Origin: Bradyrhizobium sp. | GTDB taxonomy: Bacteria; Pseudomonadota; Alphaproteobacteria; Rhizobiales; Xanthobacteraceae | Direction of reading: 5' to 3' | Assembly: GCA_019243075.1 (NCBI GenBank) | Contig: JAFAUV010000379.1 | Span: 1 to 17,387, forward strand | Length of the DNA: 17,387 bases | Shown here: positions 6,592-13,623 of the stretch, one piece after another | Position numbering within the stretch: the first letter of the stretch is position 1 | Layout of the letters: each line of letters begins with the position of its first letter | Position numbers and translations under genes: made by a program | Notes under the pieces: generated by a model | Told to the model about the DNA's origin: nothing | Databases searched by the model: none | What the model saw: the letters and a program-made list of their open reading frames with translations, nothing else

Positions 6592-7515
6592 TTAGGCCTC
6601 GAGAATGTCGTGGAGTTCGAGCGGCTTGTCGATCTGGTTGAACCATTCGGCGCGGTTCGCCGCACGCCTGCGCCCACGTTCATCGAGCGGCAGCTTGAGC
6701 TGGCGGAGCAGGCTCGTCACCTCTTCCCGCGCCGTCACATGGCCGAGATTCGGCTTGGTGCCGAGGGTGGTTTCATCGATGTCGTCGAGCGCGGTCAAGC
6801 CACGCGGAAAGAACTCGCGATACACCACGCGCTCGGCGAATCCATCGATCGAACGGAAGCCGAGCCGGAACGACAGCTCCTTGAGCCCGTCGGCCACCAG
6901 TTGCTTGTTCCGGGAGCCGATCATCGACAGGCGGTTGCGCACCACGATCCAGTCGGTGATGGCGCCGTCCAGCTGCCGGCGCTTGCGCCGGGTGTCGCGC
7001 ACCATCTCGGCGTAATGGCTTTCGCCGGTAACGGCGTAGGTCTGCGGATCGACCGTCCCCAGCACATCGAAATCCAGGAAGCTGTCGTTGATCGGCGTCA
7101 CCAGCGTGTCCGCCATCGAATGCGCAAGCCGCATCAGGTAGCTGTCGTTGCCGGGCGTATCGATCACGATGAAGTCGAAAGTCCGCTCCACCGCGCTGAC
7201 CGCATCCATGAATTGCTGCAGCTCGGTGTTCTCATTGTCGGCGATCTGCATGGTCTCGCCGAGCTTGATGCAGCGATGCACCGGCAGCTCGAGGCCGACG
7301 CCGGTGCGGCGGGCCCATGCAGCGCGGTTGTTGATGTAACGGGTGAAGCTCTGCTGCCGGCAATCGAGGTCGATGGTGGCGACGCGCTGGCCGGCCTTCA
7401 TCAGGGCGACGGCAATATGCAAGGCGGTGGTCGATTTGCCCGAACCACCCTTCTCGTTGCCCAGCACAACGACGTGCGCCGAGCCGGATTGTCCTTGGCT
7501 AGCCTGCACCAGCAT
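6592..7515 (-). CDS. mipZ: MipZ, ParA-type ATPase that positions the division plane
   Basis: MipZ binds ParB near the chromosomal origins and forms a bipolar gradient that restricts FtsZ rings to midcell in many alphaproteobacteria without Min systems. The 307 residues carry a deviant Walker A, KGGSGKST at 22-29, then TIDLDCRQQSF and the Walker B region FIVIDTPGNDS. They share long stretches with Caulobacter MipZ from memory: TPINDSFLDFDVLGTVDP, DWIVVRNRL and VVYREFFPRGLT. These separate it from plain ParA or MinD. The deviant lysine is K22 and the Walker lysine K27. GAGGGTGG before the ATG at 7515 supports the start. It diverges from panC across 281 bases and appears monocistronic. The C-terminal tail after about residue 270 is Arg-rich and family-specific. 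Confidence 0.93.
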   Translation of the reverse strand: MLVQASQGQSGSAHVVVLGNEKGGSGKSTTALHIAVALMKAGQRVATIDLDCRQQSFTRYINNRAAWARRTGVGLELPVHRCIKLGETMQIADNENTELQQFMDAVSAVERTFDFIVIDTPGNDSYLMRLAHSMADTLVTPINDSFLDFDVLGTVDPQTYAVTGESHYAEMVRDTRRKRRQLDGAITDWIVVRNRLSMIGSRNKQLVADGLKELSFRLGFRSIDGFAERVVYREFFPRGLTALDDIDETTLGTKPNLGHVTAREEVTSLLRQLKLPLDERGRRRAANRAEWFNQIDKPLELHDILEA

Positions 7516-7796
7516 CCGTCCACCCTCGCATTATCTTCAAATCGCGCGCCTCCGCGGTCAAGCGAAATGCGCGCCAACGCACCTAAAATGCTGATCGGCT
7601 GCTTTAATGATGAATCCCTGCAGCCACGCGCCGCCCGTGATCAGCTCCATCATCGCGCTGGAAACTTTTTTCCCGAGGCAAGCCGCCGCAGGCACTGCCG
7701 GCGCTTGGCGCTTGCACAGCCGGCTTGGTATTGTCGCTCCTCTCTCCTCCAGCCTCTGCGCTGCGCCCGAGCCAGCCCCCAACCGATCGAACCAAG

Positions 7797-8648
7797 ATGT
7801 CACGAAATCTCATGATTCTCCGCACGCTTCCTCTGTTGCGCCGCGCTGTCGACAACTTTCGCGCCAGGAAAGCCACCATCGCGCTCGTTCCGACCATGGG
7901 CGCACTCCATGACGGGCATTTGTCGCTGGTGCGGCTGGCCAAGCGCCGCGCCGAACGGGTGATCGTCTCGATCTTCGTCAATCCGACGCAGTTCGCGCCG
8001 ACGGAAGATTTCGGCTCCTACCCGCGAACCTGGAAGGCCGATCTTGCCAAGCTCGCCGCCGAGAAGGTCGACGCAATTTGGCATCCCGACGTGAAGACGA
8101 TGTACCCGGACGGTTTTGCCACGCGCATCGTGCCGGAAGGTGCGGCGACGGCCGGGCTGGAGGATCGGTTCCGGCCACATTTCTTCGGCGGCGTTGCCAC
8201 CGTCGTGGGCAAGCTCTTCACCCAATGCCGCCCTGACGTTGCGGTTTTCGGCGAAAAGGATTTTCAGCAACTGCGTGTCGTGGCGCAGATGGCGCGTGAC
8301 CTTGACCTCGGCGTCAGGGTGATCGGCTCAAAGACGGTGCGCGAGCGCGACGGCCTCGCCATGTCCTCGCGCAACGTCTACCTTTCGGTGGAACAGCGGC
8401 GCGCGGCGCCGGAATTGTTCCGCGCCATGAAGCAAAGCGCAGCGCGCATGCGTGCCGGCGACGGATTCACGGCGGCGCTCGCTGCCGGGACCGCGATCAT
8501 CCGGCAGGCAGGTTTTGCCCTGGATTATCTCGAGGTGCGCCACGCCGAGACGCTGGCGCCGGCAGCCTCCGTCGAGGACGCTCCTTTGCGCATCCTGGTC
8601 GCCGCCAGGCTCGGGACGACCCGCCTGATCGACAATATGGCGGTTTAG
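7797..8648 (+). CDS. panC: Pantothenate synthetase
   Basis: PanC condenses pantoate with beta-alanine using ATP, the last step to pantothenate (vitamin B5, precursor of coenzyme A), in the cytoplasm. The 283-residue product matches the usual length. It shows the HIGH-like PTMGALHDGHL at 32-42, FVNPTQF (60-66), FGEKDFQQ (151-158) and the KMSKS-like KTVRERDGLAMSSRN (179-193). The open frame extends upstream to 7725, but the ATG at 7797 gives the standard N-terminus; its Shine-Dalgarno sequence is weak. panB, often its partner, is not in this window. The gene converges on DUF1489 with a palindromic repeat in the 56-base gap that may act as terminator. Confidence 0.96.
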   Translation: MSRNLMILRTLPLLRRAVDNFRARKATIALVPTMGALHDGHLSLVRLAKRRAERVIVSIFVNPTQFAPTEDFGSYPRTWKADLAKLAAEKVDAIWHPDVKTMYPDGFATRIVPEGAATAGLEDRFRPHFFGGVATVVGKLFTQCRPDVAVFGEKDFQQLRVVAQMARDLDLGVRVIGSKTVRERDGLAMSSRNVYLSVEQRRAAPELFRAMKQSAARMRAGDGFTAALAAGTAIIRQAGFALDYLEVRHAETLAPAASVEDAPLRILVAARLGTTRLIDNMAV

Positions 8649-8653
8649 GGCAG

Positions 8654-8697
8654 GATCCGGAAAGCTGTGAAGCGGTTCTCCCATGATCATGCGCAAC
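8654..8697. repeat. Degenerate copy of a dispersed palindromic element
   Basis: The stretch from GATCCGGAAA through GCGGTTCTCC to GATCATGCGCAA matches, in reverse orientation and with several mismatches, the element at 13544-13593. It lies between the convergent panC and DUF1489 stops and could fold as a hairpin. That this belongs to a repeat family common in Bradyrhizobium-type genomes is from memory. Confidence 0.6.
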
Positions 8698-8704
8698 CGC
8701 GAAA

Positions 8705-9145
8705 CTAGAGCAGCCCAAGATCGCGCAATTGGCGCCGCATCGGCTCCGGCATCGCTGCTACGCTGCCGGCGGTCGCCTTGCCGAGATCGGGCGGCACCGA
8801 GTCAGCGGTGAAATAGCGCCAGCCCTGAAACGGCCGCATCGGCCGCGGCGAGACTGCGACCACCTTGGGCTGCATGACGATCCGGCAGCGTCCGATGCCG
8901 TCCTTGTCGCGGAACGGCTCGATGCCGATGATCTTTTCCCGCGCGGCAATTTCGCCGCGGATCACCCAGTAAAGCGAACCGCCTGACAGGATCTCCTCGG
9001 TTCGCTTCGGCGTCATCCGCGTGGTGTGAATATGGCGCTGGGGAAGACCCTTCTTCTTTGCGGTCTTCATCCGTTCTGCGATCCATTGTTTCAGTTCGGC
9101 GACGGAATCGCAGCCGACGGCAAGCTTGATGATGTGGAGCGGCAT
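8705..9145 (-). CDS. DUF1489 family protein
   Basis: A 146-residue soluble protein found widely in alphaproteobacteria and without a known function. I recognise the family from its start, MPLHIIKLAVGCDSV, and from TTRMTPKRTEEILSGGSLYWVI at about 41-62 (YWVIRG core), FRDKDG and PFQGWRYF near 105. The sequence is basic in the first third (KKKGLPQRH), alternates strands in the middle, and has no membrane segment or signal peptide. Length is typical of the family. It lies 32 bases downstream of a two-TM protein on the same strand and is likely cotranscribed with it. No clear Shine-Dalgarno precedes the ATG. I assign no function. Confidence 0.85.
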   Translation of the reverse strand: MPLHIIKLAVGCDSVAELKQWIAERMKTAKKKGLPQRHIHTTRMTPKRTEEILSGGSLYWVIRGEIAAREKIIGIEPFRDKDGIGRCRIVMQPKVVAVSPRPMRPFQGWRYFTADSVPPDLGKATAGSVAAMPEPMRRQLRDLGLL

Positions 9146-9177
9146 GATTTTCTAACTAGCCGCAACGCCAGCTGCGA

Positions 9178-10185
9178 TCAATCATTCGACTCCGGCGCCG
9201 CTTGCCCGCCTGGGGAAATCTGGACCGGTGCTGCAGCCGGTGCGGCCGCCGGTTTCTTGGCCGCGGTTTTCTTGCCGGCGGCAGGCGCCGCGGTTGGCGC
9301 CAGCGAGGCCGTCGGAGGAGCCCCGGTCTGGGACGGGCGCGAGGCCGCCGCATTGGCGCCAGCTGACGCGGGGGGTGGCCGCGATCCAGCCGCCGCCGTC
9401 CCGGTCCCCGGTTCCGGCGTCATGATGCTGACCGCGGGCGTATTGGCCGCGCTTGGAAATTCGGCGTTGGTCGGACGGCCTGTCGGCACCGATGGGGGCA
9501 GCAGTCCAGCCGGCCCGGCGAGCGCGGTTGCCGGCGGCGGTGGCGCATTCCAGGACGGAGCATAGCGCGCCACGAGCTGGTCGTAGGTATGCTCGTCCAT
9601 ATTGGTGATGATCTGGTGGTTGTCCGTCATCGAGCGGTAGGCCGCGCATTCCGTCGGCGTGCAGCCGTCCCGCGCCTGCAGGACCTGCGCGACCAATCCG
9701 TAGCGGTCGTGCTCGACCGCACGGCGCAACGCCTGCATGTCGACGGTCATCGTGCGCTGCCCGGCGACGGCATCGCCAAGCGCAGTGAGCCGCGTGATCA
9801 TCCCTGCCATATGATTGACCGCGGCTGCGGCGGATTCGGCCGAGCCGAACAGCGCCTTCTCGCAGGCCTGCTCCACCGCGTCGCCGGCGATATCGTCGAT
9901 ACAGGCCAAGGCCGGCAAGTTGAGGGCCGCCGGCGGCGGGGGTGGGTTCTCGGCCCCACCGCTGCTGCCGGCCGGAGCTGACCCGCGCATGGTCGCACCC
10001 AGCGCAATTCCGGCCGCAAGCAGCGCGATCGCCGCCAGCGCGCCGGTTGCGACCGATTTCTCGGCGCGCAATAGCGTGATCAGCACGACCAGTCCGAAGA
10101 AGCCGGCGGCCGCCACCGTCACCCAGATGGGGAACGATGGCGAACCCCAGATGCGTTCAAGCGATGTGGCCCAGGCCCAGTTCAT
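9178..10185 (-). CDS. Two-TM envelope protein with a Pro/Ala/Lys-rich tail, function unknown
   Basis: I do not recognise this 335-residue protein as a characterised family. It has two hydrophobic segments (about 18-40 and 44-64), then a Pro-rich spacer (about 68-90). A compact region at about 91-212 carries exactly four cysteines (C95, C108, C175, C180), which would fit two disulfides if it faces the periplasm. That part includes CTPTECAAYRSMTDN and HTYDQLVARYAPSWN. From about 213 the chain is low complexity, Pro/Ala/Thr-rich, with a KKTAAKKPAAAPAAAP segment near the end that resembles histone-like tails. TGAGGGACTT upstream supports the ATG at 10185. DUF1489 follows 32 bases downstream, suggesting cotranscription. 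Confidence 0.75.
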   Translation of the reverse strand: MNWAWATSLERIWGSPSFPIWVTVAAAGFFGLVVLITLLRAEKSVATGALAAIALLAAGIALGATMRGSAPAGSSGGAENPPPPPAALNLPALACIDDIAGDAVEQACEKALFGSAESAAAAVNHMAGMITRLTALGDAVAGQRTMTVDMQALRRAVEHDRYGLVAQVLQARDGCTPTECAAYRSMTDNHQIITNMDEHTYDQLVARYAPSWNAPPPPATALAGPAGLLPPSVPTGRPTNAEFPSAANTPAVSIMTPEPGTGTAAAGSRPPPASAGANAAASRPSQTGAPPTASLAPTAAPAAGKKTAAKKPAAAPAAAPVQISPGGQAAPESND

Positions 10186-10361
10186 GCGCGAAGTCCCTCA
10201 CCGCGGCCGAAAACGAATTCACCAAAGCAGACGCCTGTCTTTGAGCACTCTACTTGCGCAGAATGTTTCGGCGAACGGCCATTTGACGGCGTACGAGAAA
10301 GTTCCGCCTCGCCAAGGCGTCCCGGATGTTCGATAGGCCGATCGGTCGGTTCGGCTCGGGG

Positions 10362-10565
10362 TCAGGAGACGGCGAGCTGGCTTTCCTTGGCGACCCGCTC
10401 GAACGCTTCGGTCGAGCTCTTGATGCGGTACTGGCAATCGTCGCCTTCGGAGGGAAGCTGCCGGATCACCTCATAGGTGCCGCTCGCGGCCGGACGCGAA
10501 ACGTTGCTGGCAGTAAAGTAGACGGTCGCTCCAACAGGGAATTTGTGCTTCAACGCCCTCTCCAT
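10362..10565 (-). CDS. Small conserved-looking protein, 67 residues, function unknown
   Basis: A short basic soluble protein beginning MERALKHKFPVGATVYFTAS, with TYEVIRQLPSEGDDCQYRIKS in the middle and ERVAKESQL near the end. The pattern of a hydrophobic strand (VGATVYF), a TYEVIR strand and a YRIKS strand suggests a small beta-barrel, SH3-like fold. I believe similar proteins with a YRIKSA-ERVAKES ending are common in Bradyrhizobium-type genomes, from memory only. The frame stays open to 10700 upstream, but that extension is Arg/Pro-rich and non-conserved in character, so I start at 10565. No good Shine-Dalgarno is seen. Confidence 0.65.
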   Translation of the reverse strand: MERALKHKFPVGATVYFTASNVSRPAASGTYEVIRQLPSEGDDCQYRIKSSTEAFERVAKESQLAVS

Positions 10566-10715
10566 CACACAGAAAACCGGCCGCGCTTTCGGTCCCGCTG
10601 CGCGTCGCCGGCTTGGAAACCCGGTGGCGTCTATAGCATGCGGCCTCGCGGATTGGCCAGCCACATCCGGACATGGCAAATGCGCGAATTGCGCTGGCAT
10701 TTCAGGATGATACGC

Positions 10716-10736
10716 TGGTTTGAAGGGATCAAACCA
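10716..10736. repeat. Perfect 8-bp inverted repeat between two small genes
   Basis: TGGTTTGA (10716-10723) and TCAAACCA (10729-10736) with a 5-base loop. It lies 45 bases beyond the YidB-like gene stop and about 150 bases before the 67-residue gene start. No U-run follows on either strand (only ATTT on the plus side), so it is more like an operator or RNA processing hairpin than a canonical terminator. Confidence 0.45.
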
Positions 10737-10781
10737 ATTTCAGCCGGCGCCCGACCATGGTTTTTGTAAGGCGGCCGCGCG

Positions 10782-11141
10782 TCAAGCCGAATGCGGCAGT
10801 TTGCCGTCAGGGCTGGCCTTGTCGACCGCCAGCGGAAGCTGGTGCGCCAGTACCTCTGCGACCTGGTCGATCGGAATATTGTATTTGGCGGCAAGCTGCC
10901 GGACTACATCGCTGCCGAGCACCTGCTTCAATTGGTCGGCCGTGATCGGCAGGTTCCGGCCGGTGCCGATCCAGGATTTCACCTGATCGCCAAAGCCGGC
11001 CTGCTGCAATTTGGCAACGATCGAGGTCAGCGCCCCTCCCTGTGCGCCGGTACCCATCACCTCGCCGAGCACGGCGGGAAGCACGGCCGCTCCGAGCTGA
11101 CCGAGGATGCCCGAGCTCTCCAGTGAATCGAGAATACCCAT
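10782..11141 (-). CDS. YidB-like (DUF937) family protein
   Basis: A 119-residue protein of the DUF937/YidB family, whose role is not established. It starts MGILDSLESSGILGQLGAAV, followed by a Gly/Ala-rich helical N-terminus. Then come ALTSIVAKLQQAGFGDQVKSWIGTG (38-62), LPITADQLKQVLGSD and the closing IPIDQVAEVLAHQLPLAVDKASPDGKLP, a pattern typical of the family. It has no signal peptide or TM segment. A GTG six bases upstream (11147) is also in frame, but AGGAG at 11149-11153 sits 7 bases before the ATG at 11141 and almost touches the GTG, so the ATG is the start. The GST gene lies 111 bases upstream on the same strand. Confidence 0.87.
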   Translation of the reverse strand: MGILDSLESSGILGQLGAAVLPAVLGEVMGTGAQGGALTSIVAKLQQAGFGDQVKSWIGTGRNLPITADQLKQVLGSDVVRQLAAKYNIPIDQVAEVLAHQLPLAVDKASPDGKLPHSA

Positions 11142-11252
11142 GGCCACACTCCTTTGCTGTTATCCGCGCCAGACGCGAGCTGGTTTGCGATTCAGACCGC
11201 GTTCTCCCGCCTCCGTCAAGCCGAACCGGACGTTATCGTCGCGCCACGGATG

Positions 11253-11909
11253 TCAGACCGTCTCAAACTTCTCGATGACCAACGTTTCCGCCAGTCCGGC
11301 TTCCGTCCATTCCGCAAAGGCGGGCAGCGCCATCATGGTTTCCATATAGGCCTGCACTGCCGGCGCGACCCGGATGGCGTAGGTGCGGAAGCGGTGCACC
11401 ACGGGGGCAAACATCGCATCCGCTGCGGTGAAGCCGCCGAACAGGAACGGCCCCTGCCCGCCATAGCGCGCGCGGCATTCGCTCCAGATCTCCTCGATGC
11501 GCGCGACATTGGCGTGGGCGTCGGCCGAAAGCTCGACGCGGCGGACCGGACGATGCAAATTCATGCCGCATTCGTTGCGCAGCGGCACGAAGCCCGAATG
11601 CATCTCGGCCGAGATCGAGCGCGCATGGGCGCGCGCGGCACGATCCTGCGGCCACAGTTTCGCATCCGGAAAGCGCTCGGCAAGATACTCGATGATCGAA
11701 AGCGAATCCCAGACGGTGATGTCGCTATCGATCAAGACGGGCACCTTGCCCGAGCGGGTGAAACTCAGGATGCGGTCCTTGTCGGCCTGGCCGGTATAGA
11801 GCGGGATGAAGACTTCCTCGAACGGGATGCCGGCCGCGCGCAGCGCGAGCCACGGCCGCATCGACCAGGACGAATAGTTCTTGTTGCCGATCACGAGCTT
11901 CAAGGCCAT
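11253..11909 (-). CDS. Glutathione S-transferase family protein
   Basis: A 218-residue cytoplasmic enzyme of the two-domain GST fold. The thioredoxin-like N-terminal domain (1-80) starts LKLVIGNKNYSSWSMRPWLAL, with a Ser-rich active-site region at 13-16, the cis-Pro V56-P57 and the glutathione gamma-Glu contact D68-S69 (WDSLSIIEYLAERFP). The all-helical domain follows from about 90, with GPFLFGGFTAADAMFAPV, the conserved N-capping region of GSTs. The substrate is unknown. The open frame continues upstream to 12026, overlapping the divergent gene; the ATG at 11909 gives the normal N-terminus. A 94-base gap separates it from the divergent DUF599 gene. Confidence 0.92.
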   Translation of the reverse strand: MALKLVIGNKNYSSWSMRPWLALRAAGIPFEEVFIPLYTGQADKDRILSFTRSGKVPVLIDSDITVWDSLSIIEYLAERFPDAKLWPQDRAARAHARSISAEMHSGFVPLRNECGMNLHRPVRRVELSADAHANVARIEEIWSECRARYGGQGPFLFGGFTAADAMFAPVVHRFRTYAIRVAPAVQAYMETMMALPAFAEWTEAGLAETLVIEKFETV

Positions 11910-12003
11910 CGAACGAACCCCCGGGGCAAATTCCAGTACAACCCACTTGGGCGTGCCGGCACGCCATGTTAGCGCTCTAGCATGCCGAGTGACGGAAAGC
12001 AGC

Positions 12004-12681
12004 ATGGGTGAATATACGATCGACATTCTGGCGGTCGGCTTCTTCGTTCTCGAATGGGGTGTCTATGCGTTCACGCTGGAGCGCACGGCCTATGGGCGCG
12101 ACAGCCTGTCGGCACGGATGCATGCCTATCGCGAGACGTGGATTCGCCGCGTGCTCGATCGCGATGCCCGCATGGTCGACATGCAGATCATGATTTCGCT
12201 GCAGAACGGCACCGCCTTCTTCGCCTCCACCAGCCTGCTCGCGATCGGCGGCGGGCTCGCGCTGTTGCGTTCCACCACCGATGCGCTGACCGTGCTCTCG
12301 AAGCTGCCGATCGACATCAGCCCGACGCCGGCGCTGTGGGAGATGAAATGCGTCGGGCTGATCCTGATCTTCGTCTACACCTTCTTCAAATTCGCCTGGG
12401 CCTACCGGCTGTTCAACTATGTCTGCATCCTGCTCGGTGCGATGCCGCCGGCGAGCCAGCGCGACACGGCGGAGGCGCAAGCGCATGTGATCCGCACCAC
12501 GGGGATGTTCGAGTCCGGCGGCCGTCATTTCAATCGTGGCCAGCGCGCCTTCTTCTTCGCGCTCGGCTATCTCGGCTGGTTCGTCAGCCCGTGGGTGCTG
12601 TTCGTCACCACCGCGCTCGTCGTCGTCGTGATCTGGCGCAGGCAGTTCGCCTCCAATGCCTGGCGCGCGATGGGGAGTTGA
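12004..12681 (+). CDS. DUF599 family membrane protein
   Basis: An inner-membrane protein of 225 residues with about four hydrophobic segments: 6-23, 68-88, 115-135 and 183-210. Recognisable features of DUF599 are the short TM followed by a basic loop (ARMHAYRETWIRRVLDRDARMVD) and the Phe/Tyr-rich third helix (FVYTFFKFAWAYRLFNYV). FNRGQRAFFFALGYLGWF leads into the last segment. No function is known for the family. The ATG at 12004 is used because the upstream frame overlaps the GST gene and lacks hydrophobic character; GGAAAG lies a few bases before it. The stop at 12681 is only 3 bases from the stop of the convergent TolA-like gene. Confidence 0.87.
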   Translation: MGEYTIDILAVGFFVLEWGVYAFTLERTAYGRDSLSARMHAYRETWIRRVLDRDARMVDMQIMISLQNGTAFFASTSLLAIGGGLALLRSTTDALTVLSKLPIDISPTPALWEMKCVGLILIFVYTFFKFAWAYRLFNYVCILLGAMPPASQRDTAEAQAHVIRTTGMFESGGRHFNRGQRAFFFALGYLGWFVSPWVLFVTTALVVVVIWRRQFASNAWRAMGS

Positions 12682-12684
12682 TCT

Positions 12685-13500
12685 CTACGAATTGAAATCG
12701 TGCGGCGTGAAGGAAAGGTCGAGCACTTTCCATTCGCCATAGCGGTCCGCCGGCAGCTCCCCATAGGGCTGGCAGGCGGCAAGGGCAGCGACCGCGCTGC
12801 GCATCAACTCGACGCCCTTCATCGACGCGGTGCCCTCGATCAGGGCGGGCTCGCCGGCGAGCCGGCCATCCGGCGTCATCTGCACCCGCAGTTTCACCGC
12901 GATATTATCCGACAGCGACAGCGTGGCCGGCAGTTTCGAGCAGGTCTTCAGATGACGCCGCAGCGGTTCGACCAGGTTGGAGGAGAGATTGTCCTTTGCC
13001 GGTGACGCATCACCGCCCTCGCCCTGCTTGTCGCCCGATGGGGCCGATGCCGGCATGTCATCGGGCAGACCGAGCATCACGTGGTATTTAACGGTAAGAT
13101 CGGGCTGGGCCGCAACGTATCCGGGCGAACCCGCGGCGGCCGGAGGCGCTTGCGCCTGCGGCTGCGATTGTGGCGGAGCCGAAGCTTCGCCGCGAATGGC
13201 GGGTATGGCGGCTTTTGGCGGCGGACCCGACAAGGGTGGCCCTGCCTGGGAAGATGCGCTGAGCGAGGCGGCCTTGGCAAGCGACGACAATTCGGGCGAA
13301 GGCTGCGGCGTCGGTGTCGGTGTCGGATCGGGTTTCGTCTGCTGCGGCTCGTCGGCGACGAGGACATCGACAGCCACGCTGTCGTCGGGCAAAGGACGAA
13401 ACGGCCGGATCTCGGTATAGATCACCAGGACCGCGACCAGCGACAGGTGCGCGATTGCCGATGCCGCGACATCCGCTCGTATGTACCGTCGAATTGCCAT
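12685..13500 (-). CDS. TolA/TonB-like envelope protein with N-terminal anchor
   Basis: A 271-residue protein with one TM segment (about 13-28) after a short basic N-terminus. A Pro/Gln/Ala-rich spacer (about 50-170) and a folded C-terminal domain (about 174-265) follow. The latter contains VKLRVQMTPDGRL, two cysteines (C187 and C243) and AACQPYGELPADRYGEWKV, which is close to the C-terminal domain of alphaproteobacterial TolA. The layout is that of TolA/TonB proteins, which link an inner-membrane motor to the outer membrane. No exbB/exbD or tolQ/tolR gene is next to it, so its partners are elsewhere. The frame is open to 13587, but that extension translates the palindromic repeat (KVEPIFRKDHAQ), so I use the ATG at 13500. 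Tail-to-tail with the DUF599 gene, with 3 bases between the stops. Confidence 0.78.
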   Translation of the reverse strand: MAIRRYIRADVAASAIAHLSLVAVLVIYTEIRPFRPLPDDSVAVDVLVADEPQQTKPDPTPTPTPQPSPELSSLAKAASLSASSQAGPPLSGPPPKAAIPAIRGEASAPPQSQPQAQAPPAAAGSPGYVAAQPDLTVKYHVMLGLPDDMPASAPSGDKQGEGGDASPAKDNLSSNLVEPLRRHLKTCSKLPATLSLSDNIAVKLRVQMTPDGRLAGEPALIEGTASMKGVELMRSAVAALAACQPYGELPADRYGEWKVLDLSFTPHDFNS

Positions 13501-13543
13501 TGCAACCGACCGATGGTCGAAGCCGTCCAAGATTCGCTGTGCT

Positions 13544-13593
13544 TGCGCATGATCTTTTCGGAAAATCGGTTCCACTTTTCCGGTCATGCTCTG
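13544..13593. repeat. Dispersed palindromic element upstream of the TolA-like gene
   Basis: The core has matching arms CATGA (13548-13552)/TCATG (13584-13588) and CGGAAAA (13559-13565)/TTTTCCG (13576-13582) around a TCGGTTCCAC centre. This is the full form of the copy at 8654-8697. I recognise it as an element repeated many times in Bradyrhizobium-type genomes. It lies 44 bases upstream of the TolA-like start and 31 bases beyond the aldo/keto reductase stop. Confidence 0.75.
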
Positions 13594-13623
13594 GGCGCCA
13601 GCATAGCCACTGCATACGCCGCC

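Noticed and set aside
7558..7803. An 81-residue minus-strand frame in the mipZ/panC gap
   Set aside because: It overlaps the panC start, has no recognisable motif or ribosome site, and occupies the expected divergent promoter region.
6514..7815. A 433-residue plus-strand frame antisense to mipZ
   Set aside because: mipZ in the other strand has unmistakable Walker motifs; this frame has no motif.
10305..10319. CGCCT/AGGCG hairpin as terminator of the 67-residue gene
   Set aside because: Only a 5-bp stem and no adequate U-run on the minus strand.
13501..13587. Coding extension of the TolA-like gene to the ATG at 13587
   Set aside because: The added residues are translation of the dispersed palindromic element and precede a better start right before the TM anchor.
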